Origin: Salinisphaera shabanensis E1L3A
GTDB taxonomy: Bacteria; Pseudomonadota; Gammaproteobacteria; Nevskiales; Salinisphaeraceae
DNA: 64,000 nt
Direction: 5' to 3'
NCBI RefSeq assembly: GCF_000215955.2
Contig: NZ_AFNV02000001.1
Location: 1 to 64,000 of the forward strand
The notes under the pieces were generated by a model, which saw only the letters and a list, made by a program, of their open reading frames with translations, had not been told where the DNA came from and made no database searches. Shown here one piece after another: positions 37,916-49,107 of the stretch. Within the stretch, counting starts at the first letter, position 1; every line of letters begins with the position of its first letter. Both the position numbers and the translations under genes were made by a program.

Positions 37916-39286
37916 ATGAGCCGCCCCGATTCCGATTCGCGCATCGTGTTCAGTGTCAGCGAGCTGAATGCCTCGGTACGCCAGCTGCTGGAACACAGTT
38001 ACGGGCTGCTCTGGGTCGAAGGCGAGATCTCGAATCTGGCACGGCCACGCTCGGGGCATCTGTATTTCAGCCTCAAGGACGGCGACGCCCAGGTCCGCGC
38101 GGCACTGTTTCGTGGCAAGGCCCGTCTGATGCGCACGCCGCTGGCCGACGGCGATCAGGTGCGCGTACGGGCACGCGTGAGCCTGTACGCAGCGCGCGGC
38201 GACTACCAACTGATCGTCGAGCATGTCGAGCCGGCCGGCGATGGCGCCCTGCGCCGCGCCTTCGAGCAGCTCAAGGCCCGGCTCGACGCAGAAGGGCTAT
38301 TCGCCGTCGAACGCAAACGCGCCCTGCCCGCGGCACCGGCACGTATCGGCGTGATCACGTCGGCCACCGGCGCGGCGATCCGCGATGTGCTCAGCGTGGT
38401 GTCGCGACGGTTTCCACTGGGTGCGGTACGAATCTATCCCGTACCGGTTCAGGGCGATGCAGCACCGCCAGCCATCGTGAAGGCGCTCACGCTCGCTAGC
38501 GCGCGCGCCGATTGTGATGTGCTGCTACTCGTACGCGGCGGCGGCTCGCTGGAAGATCTCTGGGCATTCAACGACGAAAACGTGGCGCGTGCGATCGTGG
38601 CGAGCCGCGTACCGGTGATTTCCGGCGTCGGCCACGAAGTGGACGTCACGATTGCCGATTTCGCTGCCGACGTACGTGCGGCCACGCCTTCGGCCGCGGC
38701 CGAACTGGTCTGCCCGGACCTGGGCGCCCGCGCGCAGGCACTGCCGCGACTGGCCAACCAGCTCAACCGCCGCATGGCCGCCCGCCTGCAGCATGCGGGT
38801 CAGCGTCTGGCCACGCTCGATGCGCGGCTCGCGCGCCAGCATCCGCGACGCCGCCTGGAAGTGCCCATGCAGCGGCTGGACGTGGCAGACCAGCGCCTGC
38901 AGCGCGCGCTGCGCCAGCGCCTCGGCCTGGCCCGGAATCGGCTGTCGGCACTCACCCAACGCCTGCAACTGGCCTCACCGCAACGGCATCTCGTCGCCCA
39001 TGAACATGCGCATGATCAGCGTGTAAAACGCCTGCAACGCGCCATGCATAAACGTCTCGAACAGGCGAATCTTCAGCTGCGCAATGCCGGGCGCGCCCTG
39101 CATGCAGTCAGCCCGCTACAGACGCTCGAACGCGGGTATGCTATCGCCCGCGACGACCATAACCATATTGTTCGATCGGCCGATACAGTCACCGCGGGCG
39201 ATGCGATCCATGTGGTTCTGGCCCGGGGTCGACTGGACTGCGAAATACGCGAAATCCATACCGACTCGGGAGAACGTTCTACCTGA
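37916..39286 (+). CDS. xseA: Exodeoxyribonuclease VII large subunit
   Basis: A 456-residue protein with the N-terminal OB-fold ([20 protein letters not shown]), the catalytic core ([37 protein letters not shown] with conserved His and Asp), and a long Arg/Gln-rich coiled coil (about 280-400) that binds the small subunit XseB. It degrades single-stranded DNA. xseB is not in the window. It is divergent from guaB, a common arrangement in gammaproteobacteria. The SH3 lipoprotein follows on the same strand about 95 bases later. Confidence 0.95.
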   Translation: MSRPDSDSRIVFSVSELNASVRQLLEHSYGLLWVEGEISNLARPRSGHLYFSLKDGDAQVRAALFRGKARLMRTPLADGDQVRVRARVSLYAARGDYQLIVEHVEPAGDGALRRAFEQLKARLDAEGLFAVERKRALPAAPARIGVITSATGAAIRDVLSVVSRRFPLGAVRIYPVPVQGDAAPPAIVKALTLASARADCDVLLLVRGGGSLEDLWAFNDENVARAIVASRVPVISGVGHEVDVTIADFAADVRAATPSAAAELVCPDLGARAQALPRLANQLNRRMAARLQHAGQRLATLDARLARQHPRRRLEVPMQRLDVADQRLQRALRQRLGLARNRLSALTQRLQLASPQRHLVAHEHAHDQRVKRLQRAMHKRLEQANLQLRNAGRALHAVSPLQTLERGYAIARDDHNHIVRSADTVTAGDAIHVVLARGRLDCEIREIHTDSGERST

Positions 39287-39380
39287 GCCATGCCGCACTG
39301 CCGGCGGCGCGTGACGCGAGGGGTACGTGCAAGCCGGCATCTCTCATAACGACCCAATACCAAGAAGGGGTTCTCGATAT

Positions 39381-40521
39381 ATGCTGCTACCTTCGCAAGC
39401 CGCCATCCGCGGCCGATCCATCGTTCTTGCTGCGTTTGTCGCGGCGCTATTCCTGCTGGGCGGCTGTGCCATCGGCCCGCGGGTTGTCACCCCCGAACCA
39501 CCGCCGATCCCCGAAGGCGGCGATGCCGTACCGGAACAAAACGAAATCGTACTCACCGACGGTACACAGCTCGTGGCCAACGCGCCCTGGGGCCGCATCA
39601 AGATCGAAGCCGGGCCCGGTCTACGCCGTGTGTACACCTGGCGAGACAACCGTCGCGGTGTAATCCTCGAGCCCCGTAACGAGCGCTTTGCCGGCAGCAT
39701 GGGCATTCATTACGAAGGCAAACCGCCGGTCTGGGAGGCTGCCGAAGGCATTACCCAGGTGGATCTCGAAGAAGGCCAGCGCCGCTTCGAAACCGTCGAT
39801 GACGCCATGATCTGGATGCAGATTCGGCGCCTGCGCTACAGCTACACCAACGACGGCCTCGTCGTCGGCTGGAAGCCCAAGGGCGATACGCTGGTTGTGG
39901 AGCTCTGGCAGTTCTATATCGACGGCAAGAAGCCCACCAGCCTGCCCGGCGCCGAGGACTCGCGTTTCGCCCTGGGCCCGGTGGAAGTCGTGCCGCAGCG
40001 CATGAGCCCGGTGCTGGTGTACTCGGACGGCCGTACCGAACCTTATATTCCGCCCACCACGCCCACGAGCGACGGCAACGACGACAGCTCGCGCACCGCT
40101 TCTTCATCGCAGGCGAGCAACTGCAACTGGTTCAAGAACCTGTTCGGCAACTGTGCCGATGACGCCAGCGCTACCGATGCCGCCGACAGCGTGACCGCAC
40201 AGGGCGACAGCGAAGCGGCGTCGCAGGCAGCCACTGCTGCGGCGGCCCCCCACCCCCGCTGCCGCCAGTGCGGATGCAAACAGCGCGGAGGCCGCCGAAC
40301 AGGAAGCCGCCGAAGCAGAAGACAAGGCCCCGAAGGCCGAGATCTCGGCCAAGGTCGTCAACGTGCGTAGCGGCCCGGGCACCAGCAATGATGTGGTCAC
40401 CCAGGGCAAGCAAGGCGATAGCGTTGTCATTCGCGACGAAGATGGCGATTGGCGCTACGTCGAGTTCTCGGACGGCCGCAAGGGCTGGATAGCCGACTTC
40501 CTGCTCGACCACGAGGACTAA
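39381..40521 (+). pseudogene. SH3-domain lipoprotein with homopolymer frameshift
   Basis: A lipoprotein with signal peptide and lipobox (LLGGC, Cys near residue 29), a beta-rich region (about 50-210), an acidic Ser/Asp/Ala linker, and an SH3b domain (AKVVNVRSGPGTSNDVVTQG to GRKGWIADFLLDHED). The linker and SH3 domain are in different frames: the first frame runs to 40370, the SH3 frame ends at 40519-40521. A run of six C at 40246-40251 has one base too many; with five C one 380-residue frame results. It may be an assembly error, a true mutation or slippage control. The ATG at 39381 was chosen because the signal peptide begins there. A strong terminator follows. Confidence 0.75.
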
Positions 40522-40564
40522 CGGCCTGCTGGATCGCGCCGCGATCCCACGTCGTACAAGACCA

Positions 40565-40592
40565 GGAGCCGGGCCTATGCCCGGCTCTTTTC
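40565..40592 (+). terminator. Rho-independent terminator after the SH3 gene
   Basis: AGCCGGGC at 40567-40574 pairs with GCCCGGCT at 40579-40586 (one more G-C pair outside), followed by CTTTTCGTTT. Confidence 0.85.
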
Positions 40593-40954
40593 GTTTCAGG
40601 TATGCCTGACAGCGGACGAAAGCCGGATGGCCACGGCCTTAAGACCGTTGTGTTATCTGCCGGATGGGCGTTGGCCCAGCACAGAGTGCGGGATACCCAA
40701 GTCGACCCTACCGTTGGAGGTGAAATAGCCGATCTCAGCCTGAGCTTGCGAAACGCTTGGGCTTTGCCAAACCGTCGCCTGGCGCAACATCGCGGGCACG
40801 CCCATGAAATGGAATGGCCAAGCAAGCCGAGAGCGTCGCCGCCCTGCCCTATGACAGCAGGGCGCTGGCATACCGAAAGCCGCGACCCAAAGGCCGGGCG
40901 GCCGTTTTCTCAGGAATGGGTATCAGCGCAAACAGCGCTGCCACGGCTGCGCCG
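40593..40954. other. Spacer downstream of der
   Basis: About 360 bases between the SH3 terminator and the stop of der on the other strand. A GC-rich 8-bp hairpin, GCGCCGCT (40949-40956) with AGCGGCGC (40960-40967), overlaps the der stop. Open frames here are short and Arg-rich; I call no gene. Confidence 0.4.
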
Positions 40955-42298
40955 CTACGAGCGGCGCTTGCGTGATTTGCCGACGTAGGGGTTGTCGCTG
41001 TTCTTGAACACCAGATGGATGGGCGTGCCGAACAGGTCGAACTTCTCGCGAAAACGGCGCATGAGATAGCGCTTGTATTCGTCGGATACACGCTGGGTCT
41101 GATTGCCGTGAATGACGATCGTCGGCGGATTGCGGCCGCCCTGATGGGCATAGCGCAGCTTGATACGTCGACCATGAATCGCAGGCGGCGAATGGCCGTC
41201 CACGGCGTCTTCCAGCGTGCGCGAGAGCGCATTCGTGCTCAACTCGGCAAACGCGGCCTTGTGCGACGCCTGGATGGCGTCCATCAGATCGCGAAGCCCC
41301 GAGCCGTGTAGTGCGGATATGAACAACAGCGGCAGATAATCGAACGCGCCGATGCGCTTGACCAGTTCGGCATGCAGTTTTTCGCGCTGCTTGCCCTCGA
41401 GGCCATCCCACTTATTGACCGCGATCACCACGGCGCGGCCGCGTTCGACCGCCATGTTCAACAGACGAATGTCCTGCGCCGACAGGCCGCTGGCCGCGTC
41501 GAGCATGACGATGACCACCTGCGCGGCTTCCATCGCCTGCATCGCCTTGACGACACTGACCTTTTCCACATCGTCGTCGATACGCGCACGCCGGCGTATA
41601 CCGGCGGTATCGACAATGACATAGGGTTTGTCGTCGAAGCTGAATTCGCTGGCCACGGCATCGCGCGTGGTGCCGGGCGCATCCTGCGTGAGCATGCGGG
41701 TTTCGCCCAACAGACGATTGACCAGCGTGGACTTGCCGGCATTCGGCCGGCCAAGCAACGCCAGACGGATCGCGCCGCGCTGGTGCGGCAATACCTGCGC
41801 ACGCGGTGCCGGCAGATGCTCGAACACATGCGCGAGAAGAATGGAAATACGATCGCCGTGTATCGCCGAGACGGCCCAGGGGTCGCCGAACGCCAGCGCA
41901 TGAAACTCGGCCACGGCCGTCGCGCCTACCTGGCCTTCGCTCTTGTTCACCACGACGTGGACGGGGCGATCGATACGCCGCAGCTGTTCGGCGATCATCT
42001 CGTCGCCGCCCATGAGGCCCTGGCGCGAGTCGACCACGAACAGCACCACGTCGGCCTCTTCGAGCGCGGCGCGGGTCTGTGCTAGTGCCTGGCTGTCGAT
42101 GTCTTCATCATCCTGGCCGATACCGCCGGTATCGACCACGATATAGCGCTGACCGTCGTAGCTGGCAAAGCCGTAGTGCCGGTCGCGGGTGACACCCGGC
42201 TGATCGGCCACCAACGCATCGCGCGTACGCGTCAGGCGATTGAACAGTGTGGACTTGCCCACGTTGGGCCGGCCCACGAGCGCAAGCACCGGCAACAC
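40955..42298 (-). CDS. der: Ribosome biogenesis GTPase Der (EngA)
   Basis: A 447-residue protein with two tandem GTPase domains: GRPNVGKST (about residues 8-16) with DTGGI, and GRPNAGKST (about 185-193) with DTAGI and NKWD, followed by the C-terminal KH-like domain and a basic tail GKSRKRRS. It acts in assembly of the 50S subunit. It is the last gene of the cluster that runs leftward from trmJ, 56 bases after bamB, as in other gammaproteobacteria. Confidence 0.97.
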   Translation of the reverse strand: MLPVLALVGRPNVGKSTLFNRLTRTRDALVADQPGVTRDRHYGFASYDGQRYIVVDTGGIGQDDEDIDSQALAQTRAALEEADVVLFVVDSRQGLMGGDEMIAEQLRRIDRPVHVVVNKSEGQVGATAVAEFHALAFGDPWAVSAIHGDRISILLAHVFEHLPAPRAQVLPHQRGAIRLALLGRPNAGKSTLVNRLLGETRMLTQDAPGTTRDAVASEFSFDDKPYVIVDTAGIRRRARIDDDVEKVSVVKAMQAMEAAQVVIVMLDAASGLSAQDIRLLNMAVERGRAVVIAVNKWDGLEGKQREKLHAELVKRIGAFDYLPLLFISALHGSGLRDLMDAIQASHKAAFAELSTNALSRTLEDAVDGHSPPAIHGRRIKLRYAHQGGRNPPTIVIHGNQTQRVSDEYKRYLMRRFREKFDLFGTPIHLVFKNSDNPYVGKSRKRRS

Positions 42299-42354
42299 CG
42301 TTGGCGTTACCGGCTCGTTTGCGCTCTCGAAATCGGACGCGTCTGTATTGATGG

Positions 42355-43539
42355 CTAGCGCTCGTCGCTTGGCGTGAAGCGCAGTGCCGCGACTTCGCCG
42401 TAAGCACCGACCACGATGACACGATCGCCCACGATCAGCGGCTGGGAGCGGATCGGCTCGTCGAACGGCCGGCCGCGCGCGATAACACTGCCGTCATCGG
42501 CGGAAAGCCAGTGCACATAGCCGTCGTAATCGCCGACTACGAGATCCCCGGCCAACAGGGCCGGACCGCTGAGCTTGCGATACTTGAGACCGTCCTGCTG
42601 CCAGCGTTCACTGCCGGTCAGACGATTGACCGCCCAGGCCACGCTGTCGCGGTCGACGGCATAGACATTACGGTCGTCCAGCGCGAGCGCTTTTTCGGAC
42701 GCCAGTTCATGCCGCCAGCGCACGCGCCCGGACGTGGTCGCCAGCGAAGCCAGCTGTCCGCCCGCGCTCACGGCATACAATTCGTTATTTACGACGAGCG
42801 GATCGGCATCGATATCGACAATACGTTCGAGTTCGGAGCGCCCGCTCGGAAAGGCGACGGTCTGCGACCAGCGCTCTTCGCCGGTGGCGAGATCCAGCGA
42901 CAGTACATTGCCGTTGTCGAGGCCGGCATAGACCGTATCGCCGACGATCACCGGCGACGACGTCCCGCGCAGGGTCAACGTCGGGACGTTGCGTTCGATC
43001 GTCCAACGCCGCTGGCCGTTGGCCATATCGAGTGCGACCAGACGACCGTCGAGCGTGCGCGCGACCGCAATCTCATCATTGGCCGCCGGGGCCGCGATGA
43101 TTTCGCTCGATAGCGAGGCCGTCCATTCACGCTCGCCGGTTTGCGCCGACAGCGCCACGACCTGACCGTCGCGCGAACCGAGCAGCAACAGACCGCCGGC
43201 CAGAGCCGGCCCCGAGATCAATCGGTCGCCGGTACGCGAACGCCAGATCTTGCGGCCCGTGGCCAGATCCAGCGCCATCACATAGCCGTCGCTGTTGCCG
43301 ACATAGACGCGTTCGCCGTCGATGATCGGCTTGAAACCGCTGACATATTCGCCCGCGCCCTCGCCTGCGTCGGTCTTCCAGACCGTTTGCATGCGATAGG
43401 CCGGCGATTCGAGCGTGGTCAGCGGTGTGGGCTCGGCAACATTCGCTGCGCCGCCACAGGCGGTGAGTACCGCACTACTGGCGGCCAGCAGAATCGCGGC
43501 ACCGGTGGCCCGAAAGAACGGTTTGTTTCGTTGATTCAT
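42355..43539 (-). CDS. bamB: Outer-membrane assembly lipoprotein BamB
   Basis: A 394-residue lipoprotein (lipobox LTAC, Cys 28) followed by an eight-bladed PQQ-like beta-propeller with repeated motifs such as VYVGNSDGYVMALDLATGRKIW and VVALSAQTGEREW. It is part of the BAM complex that folds outer-membrane proteins. It overlaps the yfgM-like gene by four bases (43536-43539) and precedes der, which is the conserved order. Confidence 0.95.
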   Translation of the reverse strand: MNQRNKPFFRATGAAILLAASSAVLTACGGAANVAEPTPLTTLESPAYRMQTVWKTDAGEGAGEYVSGFKPIIDGERVYVGNSDGYVMALDLATGRKIWRSRTGDRLISGPALAGGLLLLGSRDGQVVALSAQTGEREWTASLSSEIIAAPAANDEIAVARTLDGRLVALDMANGQRRWTIERNVPTLTLRGTSSPVIVGDTVYAGLDNGNVLSLDLATGEERWSQTVAFPSGRSELERIVDIDADPLVVNNELYAVSAGGQLASLATTSGRVRWRHELASEKALALDDRNVYAVDRDSVAWAVNRLTGSERWQQDGLKYRKLSGPALLAGDLVVGDYDGYVHWLSADDGSVIARGRPFDEPIRSQPLIVGDRVIVVGAYGEVAALRFTPSDER

Positions 43540-44204
43540 GATGAAGCGCTGTTCGAGTCGGTCGGCGCGTCGGCGGCATCGGCCGGCGCGTTGTCGGCAA
43601 TCTTGGTTTCGAGCGCGCGGCTGGCAATATCTGGCGGCAGGCTTTCCAGAGCTACCTGATAGGCCTTGTAGGCGCCTTCGCGATCACCGCGGGCCGCCAG
43701 GATATCGCCACGCGTTTCTGCGTAAAGCGCATCGAACGCCGGTGGATGATCGGTATCCAGCAGGCTCAATGCTTCGTCGGGCTTGTCCTGGGTCCAGAGC
43801 AGACGCGCTGCCCGCACCCTTGCGATATGGCCCACGCCCTCGTTGGCGGCGTTGTCGCTTACCCAGACCAGCTGCTCGCGGGCCTTGTCGTAATCCTGCT
43901 GTTCGACGTAGTAGCCGGCCAGGCGCAGCGCTGCGTCGGCGGCATACGGCGTACCGGAATAATCGTTCTTCAGGCGGTCGACGGTTGCGAGTACGTTGTC
44001 GTCAACGCTGTCGCCGGCCATGCCCTGTTCGACCTGCTGGTAGATATCGGCGGCCTGGACGGCCTGACGGTTCTGATACCAGTTCCAACCTTGCCAACCG
44101 ATGATCACGGCCAGCCCGACGATCACACCGATCACCAGCGCCGAACCGTTCCCCTCCCACCATCGTTTGAGGCGGCTCATCTCGTCGTTATCGAATTCGG
44201 CCAT
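43536..44204 (-). CDS. yfgM: YfgM-like TPR membrane protein
   Basis: A 222-residue inner-membrane protein: a cytoplasmic N-terminus (MAEFDNDEMSRLKRWWEGNG), one membrane helix (about 22-42) and a periplasmic TPR-like helical domain. The E. coli homologue is an ancillary SecYEG-associated subunit that works with PpiD on secreted proteins. Its position between hisS and bamB is conserved. Confidence 0.9.
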   Translation of the reverse strand: MAEFDNDEMSRLKRWWEGNGSALVIGVIVGLAVIIGWQGWNWYQNRQAVQAADIYQQVEQGMAGDSVDDNVLATVDRLKNDYSGTPYAADAALRLAGYYVEQQDYDKAREQLVWVSDNAANEGVGHIARVRAARLLWTQDKPDEALSLLDTDHPPAFDALYAETRGDILAARGDREGAYKAYQVALESLPPDIASRALETKIADNAPADAADAPTDSNSASS

Positions 44205-44276
44205 GCGTTGCGCTTTGCGTTGTTATTGATCGAAAAGATGGAAATACAGACTGCGAATCGGCCGCGTCGTTCCCGT

Positions 44277-45551
44277 CTAGGGTTCCAGCAGTGCCGCGAT
44301 ACGCCCTGCAGCGGCCTCGATGGCGACGCGTTCTTGTTCGCGCGCGTCGGTCAGCGGCTTGATCTGGATCTCATCCGCGGCGGCTTCATCGTCGCCGAAT
44401 ATCAGAGCCAGCGTGGCGCCGCTCTTATCGGCCCGTTTGAACTGGGATTTCATGCTGCCACCGCCGGCATGCACACGCAGGCGCAGATCCGGCAGCGCAT
44501 CACGCAGCGCCTCGGCCAGCGCCGGCACGCGCGCACCGGTCGTATCGCCGGTGTGGATCAGATAGACCTGCGGCTTGAGATCGTCCAGGGGCACGTTCTG
44601 GTCGAGCATGAGCGCAATCAGGCGCTCCACGCCGAGCGCGAACCCCATGGCCGGCGTAGCGCTTCCACCCAGCTGTTCAACCAGGCCGTCGAAACGCCCG
44701 CCCGAACAGACGGCGTCCTGCGCGCCGAGATCGGATGTGATCCACTCGAAAACCGTGCGCGTGTAATAGTCCAGGCCGCGCACGAGCCGCGGGTTGATCG
44801 TGTAATCGATGCCCAGGGCATCGAGACCGCGGCACAGCCCATCGAAATGGGCCGACGACTCGGCGCCAAGATATTCGCGCAGCGTCGGTGCACCGGCGAC
44901 CAGATCGGCCATGGCCGGGTTCTTGGTATCCAGAATGCGTAGCGGGTTGCGATCCAGCCGGCGCTTGCTGTCCTCGTCGAGCGTCTCGGGATGGGCGCTG
45001 AAATAGGCATGCAGCGCGTCGCGATAATCCGCGCGTTCGTCCGGCGTGCCGAGCGTGTTGATCTCCAGCCGCATTCCGGTCACGCCGAGTGCGGCGAACA
45101 GGCGTGCTGCCATGGCGATCTGCTCGATATCGACATCCGGGCCGGTCTGGCCGAACGCTTCGACGCCGAACTGGTGGAACTGACGATAACGGCCTTTCTG
45201 CGGGCGCTCGTAACGGAACATCGGCCCGGTATACCAGAGCCGCTGCGTGGCGTTATGCAACAGACCGTGCTCGATACCGGCACGCACTGCGCCGGCCGTA
45301 CCTTCCGGGCGCAGCGACAGCGACTCGCCGCCGCGATCCTCGAACGTATACATCTCTTTTTCGACGATGTCGGTCACTTCGCCGACGGCGCGCTTGAACA
45401 GCCCCGTGCGCTCCATGATCGGCAACCGGATCTGTTCGTAACCATAGCCGGCGAACACGCGCGCGGCGACACGCTCGAGCGTGGCCCAGGCGGCGTTGTC
45501 GGCCGGGAGGATGTCGTTCATCCCGCGGATGGACTGAATACGCTGGCTCAT
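44277..45551 (-). CDS. hisS: Histidyl-tRNA synthetase
   Basis: A 424-residue class II synthetase: motif 2 region [12 protein letters not shown] and [20 protein letters not shown], His-specific [15 protein letters not shown], and motif 3 GFALGVERL, followed by the anticodon-binding domain. It charges tRNA-His. It is 17 bases downstream of rodZ. In E. coli ispG lies between rodZ and hisS; it is absent here. Confidence 0.97.
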   Translation of the reverse strand: MSQRIQSIRGMNDILPADNAAWATLERVAARVFAGYGYEQIRLPIMERTGLFKRAVGEVTDIVEKEMYTFEDRGGESLSLRPEGTAGAVRAGIEHGLLHNATQRLWYTGPMFRYERPQKGRYRQFHQFGVEAFGQTGPDVDIEQIAMAARLFAALGVTGMRLEINTLGTPDERADYRDALHAYFSAHPETLDEDSKRRLDRNPLRILDTKNPAMADLVAGAPTLREYLGAESSAHFDGLCRGLDALGIDYTINPRLVRGLDYYTRTVFEWITSDLGAQDAVCSGGRFDGLVEQLGGSATPAMGFALGVERLIALMLDQNVPLDDLKPQVYLIHTGDTTGARVPALAEALRDALPDLRLRVHAGGGSMKSQFKRADKSGATLALIFGDDEAAADEIQIKPLTDAREQERVAIEAAAGRIAALLEP

Positions 45552-45568
45552 GAATCGAAACGAACTTC

Positions 45569-46600
45569 TTAGCTGTCGCGGGCTTCGACCGTCAGTCGGG
45601 CGGTGCTGTTGCTGGTGGTCTGGGCCTGGATATCGACATCTTCGCCGCCGATGGTCATGGACACACCCGGCGCATAGCCGAGCGTGATGCGATACGGCGC
45701 CTCGGCATCGAATTCGCGGCTGTCGCCGGCATCGTAAATACCGGTGAGCAGACGCGAGCCGTTGGCATCACGAATATCCACCCAGGAGCGGTCGGTAAAG
45801 GTCACGACCAGATGATTGGCGGCCACCTGCGGCTCTGGCGGCGCTGCCGCTTCTTCGCGCCGCTCGCGTTGCGCCTCGCGGTCGATACCCAACGTATCGT
45901 TGACGTTGCGCCCGCCCATGCGCTGGCCTGTGCCGGAAGCAGCGCTCGCGCCAGTACCGGCGCCGTTGCTGGCGTCGCCGGATCCGCCCGGCGATACGCG
46001 CAGACTGGTGCCGGAATCGCGTGAGTTGCGCGTGGCCGCCACCCCGCCGCCGGTCGCGCTGCTGTTTCCGCTGCCGATGGTCGGACTACCGGCGCTATCG
46101 GAAATGCCGGCCGTGCCCGTGCCGGCGGCGGCACCGTTTTCGTCGGGCAGATCGGCATCGGGCATGAATACGAATACAGCGCCAATCACCGCGAGCAGCA
46201 CGACCAGACCGATCGCACCGAACGCACGCCAGTTCGGTGGTGTCACGTCCTGCGGCACCACTTCCACCGCCGCCGGCTGCGCCGTCGGCGATGATGTTTT
46301 CTTGCCACCCCAGGCAGCGTACGCAGCCATCATGCGTTCGGTGTCGATATCCAGCACCTTGGCGCACTGGCGGTAATAGCCACCGGCAAAAATCGGCTGC
46401 GAAAGCTCGTCGAACTGGTTGTTTTCCAGCGCGTGAACGGCTTTCTCGGAGAGCTTGGTCTCGGCGCACAGGTCCTCGACGGACCAATCATGCGCTATAC
46501 GCCCCTCACGCAGGATCTCGCCGGGCGACTGCATGTCCGAACGGCTACGGCCGGCGCGCTCACCAATGCGTTCTTCAGAAGACTGTGTCGATTCGTTCAT
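45569..46600 (-). CDS. rodZ: RodZ cytoskeletal regulator
   Basis: A 343-residue single-pass membrane protein. An N-terminal helix-turn-helix domain (about 25-95: [31 protein letters not shown]) binds MreB; a membrane helix lies at about 127-147 ([20 protein letters not shown]); then a long Gly/Ser/Thr-rich periplasmic linker and a C-terminal DUF4115 beta domain ([20 protein letters not shown]). It helps set rod shape. It shares one base with the pilF stop/start junction at 46600. Confidence 0.92.
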   Translation of the reverse strand: MNESTQSSEERIGERAGRSRSDMQSPGEILREGRIAHDWSVEDLCAETKLSEKAVHALENNQFDELSQPIFAGGYYRQCAKVLDIDTERMMAAYAAWGGKKTSSPTAQPAAVEVVPQDVTPPNWRAFGAIGLVVLLAVIGAVFVFMPDADLPDENGAAAGTGTAGISDSAGSPTIGSGNSSATGGGVAATRNSRDSGTSLRVSPGGSGDASNGAGTGASAASGTGQRMGGRNVNDTLGIDREAQRERREEAAAPPEPQVAANHLVVTFTDRSWVDIRDANGSRLLTGIYDAGDSREFDAEAPYRITLGYAPGVSMTIGGEDVDIQAQTTSNSTARLTVEARDS

Positions 46601-47352
46601 CAGCGCGATTGCTCCAGTTGGCGCAGCGACAACGTCGCACTCGGTTCGCGGGCGTTATGGCGCTCGACATAGGCAGCGGCCGCATCGCGATCGCCCAGTG
46701 CCAGTTCGATACGGGCGCCCAGCAGAAGCTGATCGGCATTGAGCTGGGCCACGGAATCGGCGCGCTGGTTGAATGCGCGCGCGCGCAGGAAATCACCCTG
46801 CTCGAATTTCAGCCGGGCCATGCCCGTGAGCGCGGTCAATTGGCTGGAATCCATCGCGAGCGCCTGACGGTAATGCTCCTCGGCGCTGTCTACCTGTCCT
46901 GCACGATGCAGACACAGGCCGGCATTGGCCATTGCGTCGCTACGCCCGGGATAGCGCTCGTCGTTTGCCGCACGTTCGAAATACCGAACCGCCCGGTCGA
47001 CATCGCCTTCCTTGCAGAGAAAGGCGGCATAGCTGTTGTAGATCGCGGCGCTCGGCTGAAGATTGATCGTCTTCTCGTAGTAACGGCGTGCGTCCTCGAC
47101 TTCGCCGAGTCGATCGCTAACTACTGCCATGCCCCAGTTCGCCGTCGTATTGCTGCTGTCGTAATCCAGAGCACGGCGAAACCGCGACAACGCATTTTCG
47201 TTATCTTCCTTGCGCAGGAAATCGGCGCCGAGATTGGCGTTGGCTTCGGCCGCGCGCTGATTGTCGACTGCGTTGGCGCCACCGGCACAGCCAGCCAGAC
47301 CCACAAGCACGGACAGCAGCAGTAAAACCGCCCCCCAACGCAGCGTGCTCAT
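46600..47352 (-). CDS. pilW: Type IV pilus biogenesis lipoprotein PilF/PilW
   Basis: A 250-residue lipoprotein (lipobox LAGC) made of about six TPR repeats ([40 protein letters not shown] and others). It is the outer-membrane pilotin-like factor that helps the PilQ secretin assemble. It sits between rlmN and rodZ, the conserved place in gammaproteobacteria, and overlaps rlmN by four bases (47349-47352). No other pilus genes are in the window. Confidence 0.92.
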   Translation of the reverse strand: MSTLRWGAVLLLLSVLVGLAGCAGGANAVDNQRAAEANANLGADFLRKEDNENALSRFRRALDYDSSNTTANWGMAVVSDRLGEVEDARRYYEKTINLQPSAAIYNSYAAFLCKEGDVDRAVRYFERAANDERYPGRSDAMANAGLCLHRAGQVDSAEEHYRQALAMDSSQLTALTGMARLKFEQGDFLRARAFNQRADSVAQLNADQLLLGARIELALGDRDAAAAYVERHNAREPSATLSLRQLEQSR

Positions 47353-48530
47353 ACCGGTGTGGCCCGCTTGCTCTCGACCCGAATGGGCACTTCGCGAAAG
47401 TGTCGCTTCTGTTTGCTGCGTACCCGCCCGACCAGTTGGCCACAGGCGGCGTCGATATCGTCACCACGGGTGCGTCGCACCGTGGTACGCAGACCCTTGT
47501 TGTGCAGGATATCCTGAAACTGGCGAATGCGTGCTTCGTCGGGGCGCGTATAACCGCTACCGTCGAACGCATTGAACGGAATGAGGTTGATCTTCGCCGG
47601 CCGGTCAGCCAGCAGTTTGACCAGACCCCGTGCCTGTTCGGGATTGTCATTCACGCCGTTGAGCAGGACATACTCGTAGACGACATGCGCACGGCGCTGC
47701 TTGCCTTCCACGTAGCGATCGCAGGCGCCCATGAGTTCCGCTAGCGGATACTTACGGTTGATCGGCACGAGTTCGTCGCGCAGATCGTCGGTGGGCGCGT
47801 GCAGCGACACGGCCAGGGCGACATCGACTTCTTCTCGCAGGCGATCCATGAACGGAACCATACCCGAAGTCGAGACCGTAACCCGCCGTTTCGACAGGCC
47901 AAACCCATAATCGTCGAGCAGGATACGAATCGCCGGCACCACCGCCCGGTAGTTGGCCAGCGGCTCGCCCATACCCATGAACACGATATTGGACAGCGCC
48001 CGTTCGCCGTGGACGAGACCTTGCGCGCGCAAGTCGTGCTCGGCCATCCAGACCTGACCGACGATCTCGGCCGTGGTCAGATTGCGGTTCAGCCCCTGCT
48101 TGCCGGTGGCACAGAAGGAGCAATCCAGCGCGCAGCCGATCTGCGACGAAATACACAGCGTCGCGCGATCAGCTTCCGGGATATATACCGCTTCGATCGC
48201 GTTGTCCGGGTCCAGATCCTCGGTGACCGCGAGCAGCCACTTGCGCGTGCCGTCACTGGCTTTCTGCTCGCGGATCTTGGCCGGCGGGCGAATCTCGGCG
48301 ATATCCGGCAGGCGCTCACGCAGCGCTTTCGACAGATCGGTCATCGCCGAGAAGTCGGTCACGCCGCGGGCATAGATCCACTGCATGACCTGCTTGGCCC
48401 GAAACGCCGATTCGCCATGCTCACGAAAGAAGGCCGACATGGCCTCGCGATCCAGGCCGAACAGGTTCACGCGCGCGGTTTTAGCCGGCGTTGTGGCAGA
48501 TTCGGGGGTGTCGCTGACGATCGTGCTCAT
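47349..48530 (-). CDS. rlmN: Dual-specificity 23S rRNA/tRNA methyltransferase RlmN
   Basis: A 393-residue radical-SAM enzyme with the cluster motif [14 protein letters not shown], a SAM-binding GMGEPLANY, and the conserved C-terminal Cys region. It methylates A2503 of 23S rRNA and A37 of some tRNAs. The ATG at 48530 ([10 protein letters not shown]) was preferred to an upstream in-frame extension to 48665, which would overlap ndk. It is 22 bases downstream of ndk. Confidence 0.96.
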   Translation of the reverse strand: MSTIVSDTPESATTPAKTARVNLFGLDREAMSAFFREHGESAFRAKQVMQWIYARGVTDFSAMTDLSKALRERLPDIAEIRPPAKIREQKASDGTRKWLLAVTEDLDPDNAIEAVYIPEADRATLCISSQIGCALDCSFCATGKQGLNRNLTTAEIVGQVWMAEHDLRAQGLVHGERALSNIVFMGMGEPLANYRAVVPAIRILLDDYGFGLSKRRVTVSTSGMVPFMDRLREEVDVALAVSLHAPTDDLRDELVPINRKYPLAELMGACDRYVEGKQRRAHVVYEYVLLNGVNDNPEQARGLVKLLADRPAKINLIPFNAFDGSGYTRPDEARIRQFQDILHNKGLRTTVRRTRGDDIDAACGQLVGRVRSKQKRHFREVPIRVESKRATPV

Positions 48531-48552
48531 GAGCGAATAATGCGGTTGCGAA

Positions 48553-48978
48553 CTAGCGCGGGCAGAGGCCGTCCTGCCCGAAGAAGAAAGCGATTTCCTG
48601 CTCGGCGGTTTCCGGCGCATCCGAGCCATGAACGGCATTGGCGTCGATGGATTCGGCGAAGTCACCGCGGATGGTGCCGGCTTCAGCTTCCTTGGGATTG
48701 GTCGCGCCCATCAGGTCACGGTTCTTGGCGATGGCGTTCTCGCCCTCGAGCGCCTGGACCATGACCGGGCCGGAGATCATGAAGGAGACCAGATCGTTGA
48801 AGAACGGGCGCTCCGAGTGCACGGCATAGAATTTTTCGGCGTCCTCGCGGGACAGCTGAACCATGCGCGCGCCGATGATGCGCAGGTCGGCCTTTTCGAA
48901 CCGGCTGAGGATCTCGCCGATTACATTCTTGGCGACGGCATCAGGCTTGATGATGGACAGGGTGCGCTCAACGGCCAT
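48553..48978 (-). CDS. ndk: Nucleoside diphosphate kinase
   Basis: A 141-residue enzyme of standard length: [21 protein letters not shown] at the start, the catalytic His in [12 protein letters not shown], and RGDFAES before it. It equalises NTP and dNTP pools. A GGGAGAACC ribosome site precedes the ATG. A terminator at 49011-49041 separates it from the isc-like operon upstream, so the ndk promoter must lie within 48979-49010 or the operon must read through. Confidence 0.97.
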   Translation of the reverse strand: MAVERTLSIIKPDAVAKNVIGEILSRFEKADLRIIGARMVQLSREDAEKFYAVHSERPFFNDLVSFMISGPVMVQALEGENAIAKNRDLMGATNPKEAEAGTIRGDFAESIDANAVHGSDAPETAEQEIAFFFGQDGLCPR

Positions 48979-49010
48979 GGGTTCTCCCTACTGGAAACTT
49001 CGAAATCGTT

Positions 49011-49041
49011 AAAAAAGAGTCACACCAGCAACACGCTGGTG
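49011..49041 (-). terminator. Terminator after the isc-like operon
   Basis: On the minus strand CACCAGC-GTGTT-GCTGGTG is followed by TGACTC and six T. It ends the iscA transcript before ndk. Another small hairpin (49077-49097) lies just upstream of it. Confidence 0.75.
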
Positions 49042-49107
49042 CGATAGCTAACCTCCCATTGTAGCGGTTCGAAGCGCGCCTTGTCAGTGGCAAGGCGTAC
49101 CAGCGTG

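Noticed and set aside
40427-40825. Minus-strand Arg-rich frame between the SH3 gene and der
   Set aside because: It runs through the SH3 terminator and the SH3 coding end on the other strand; no family features.
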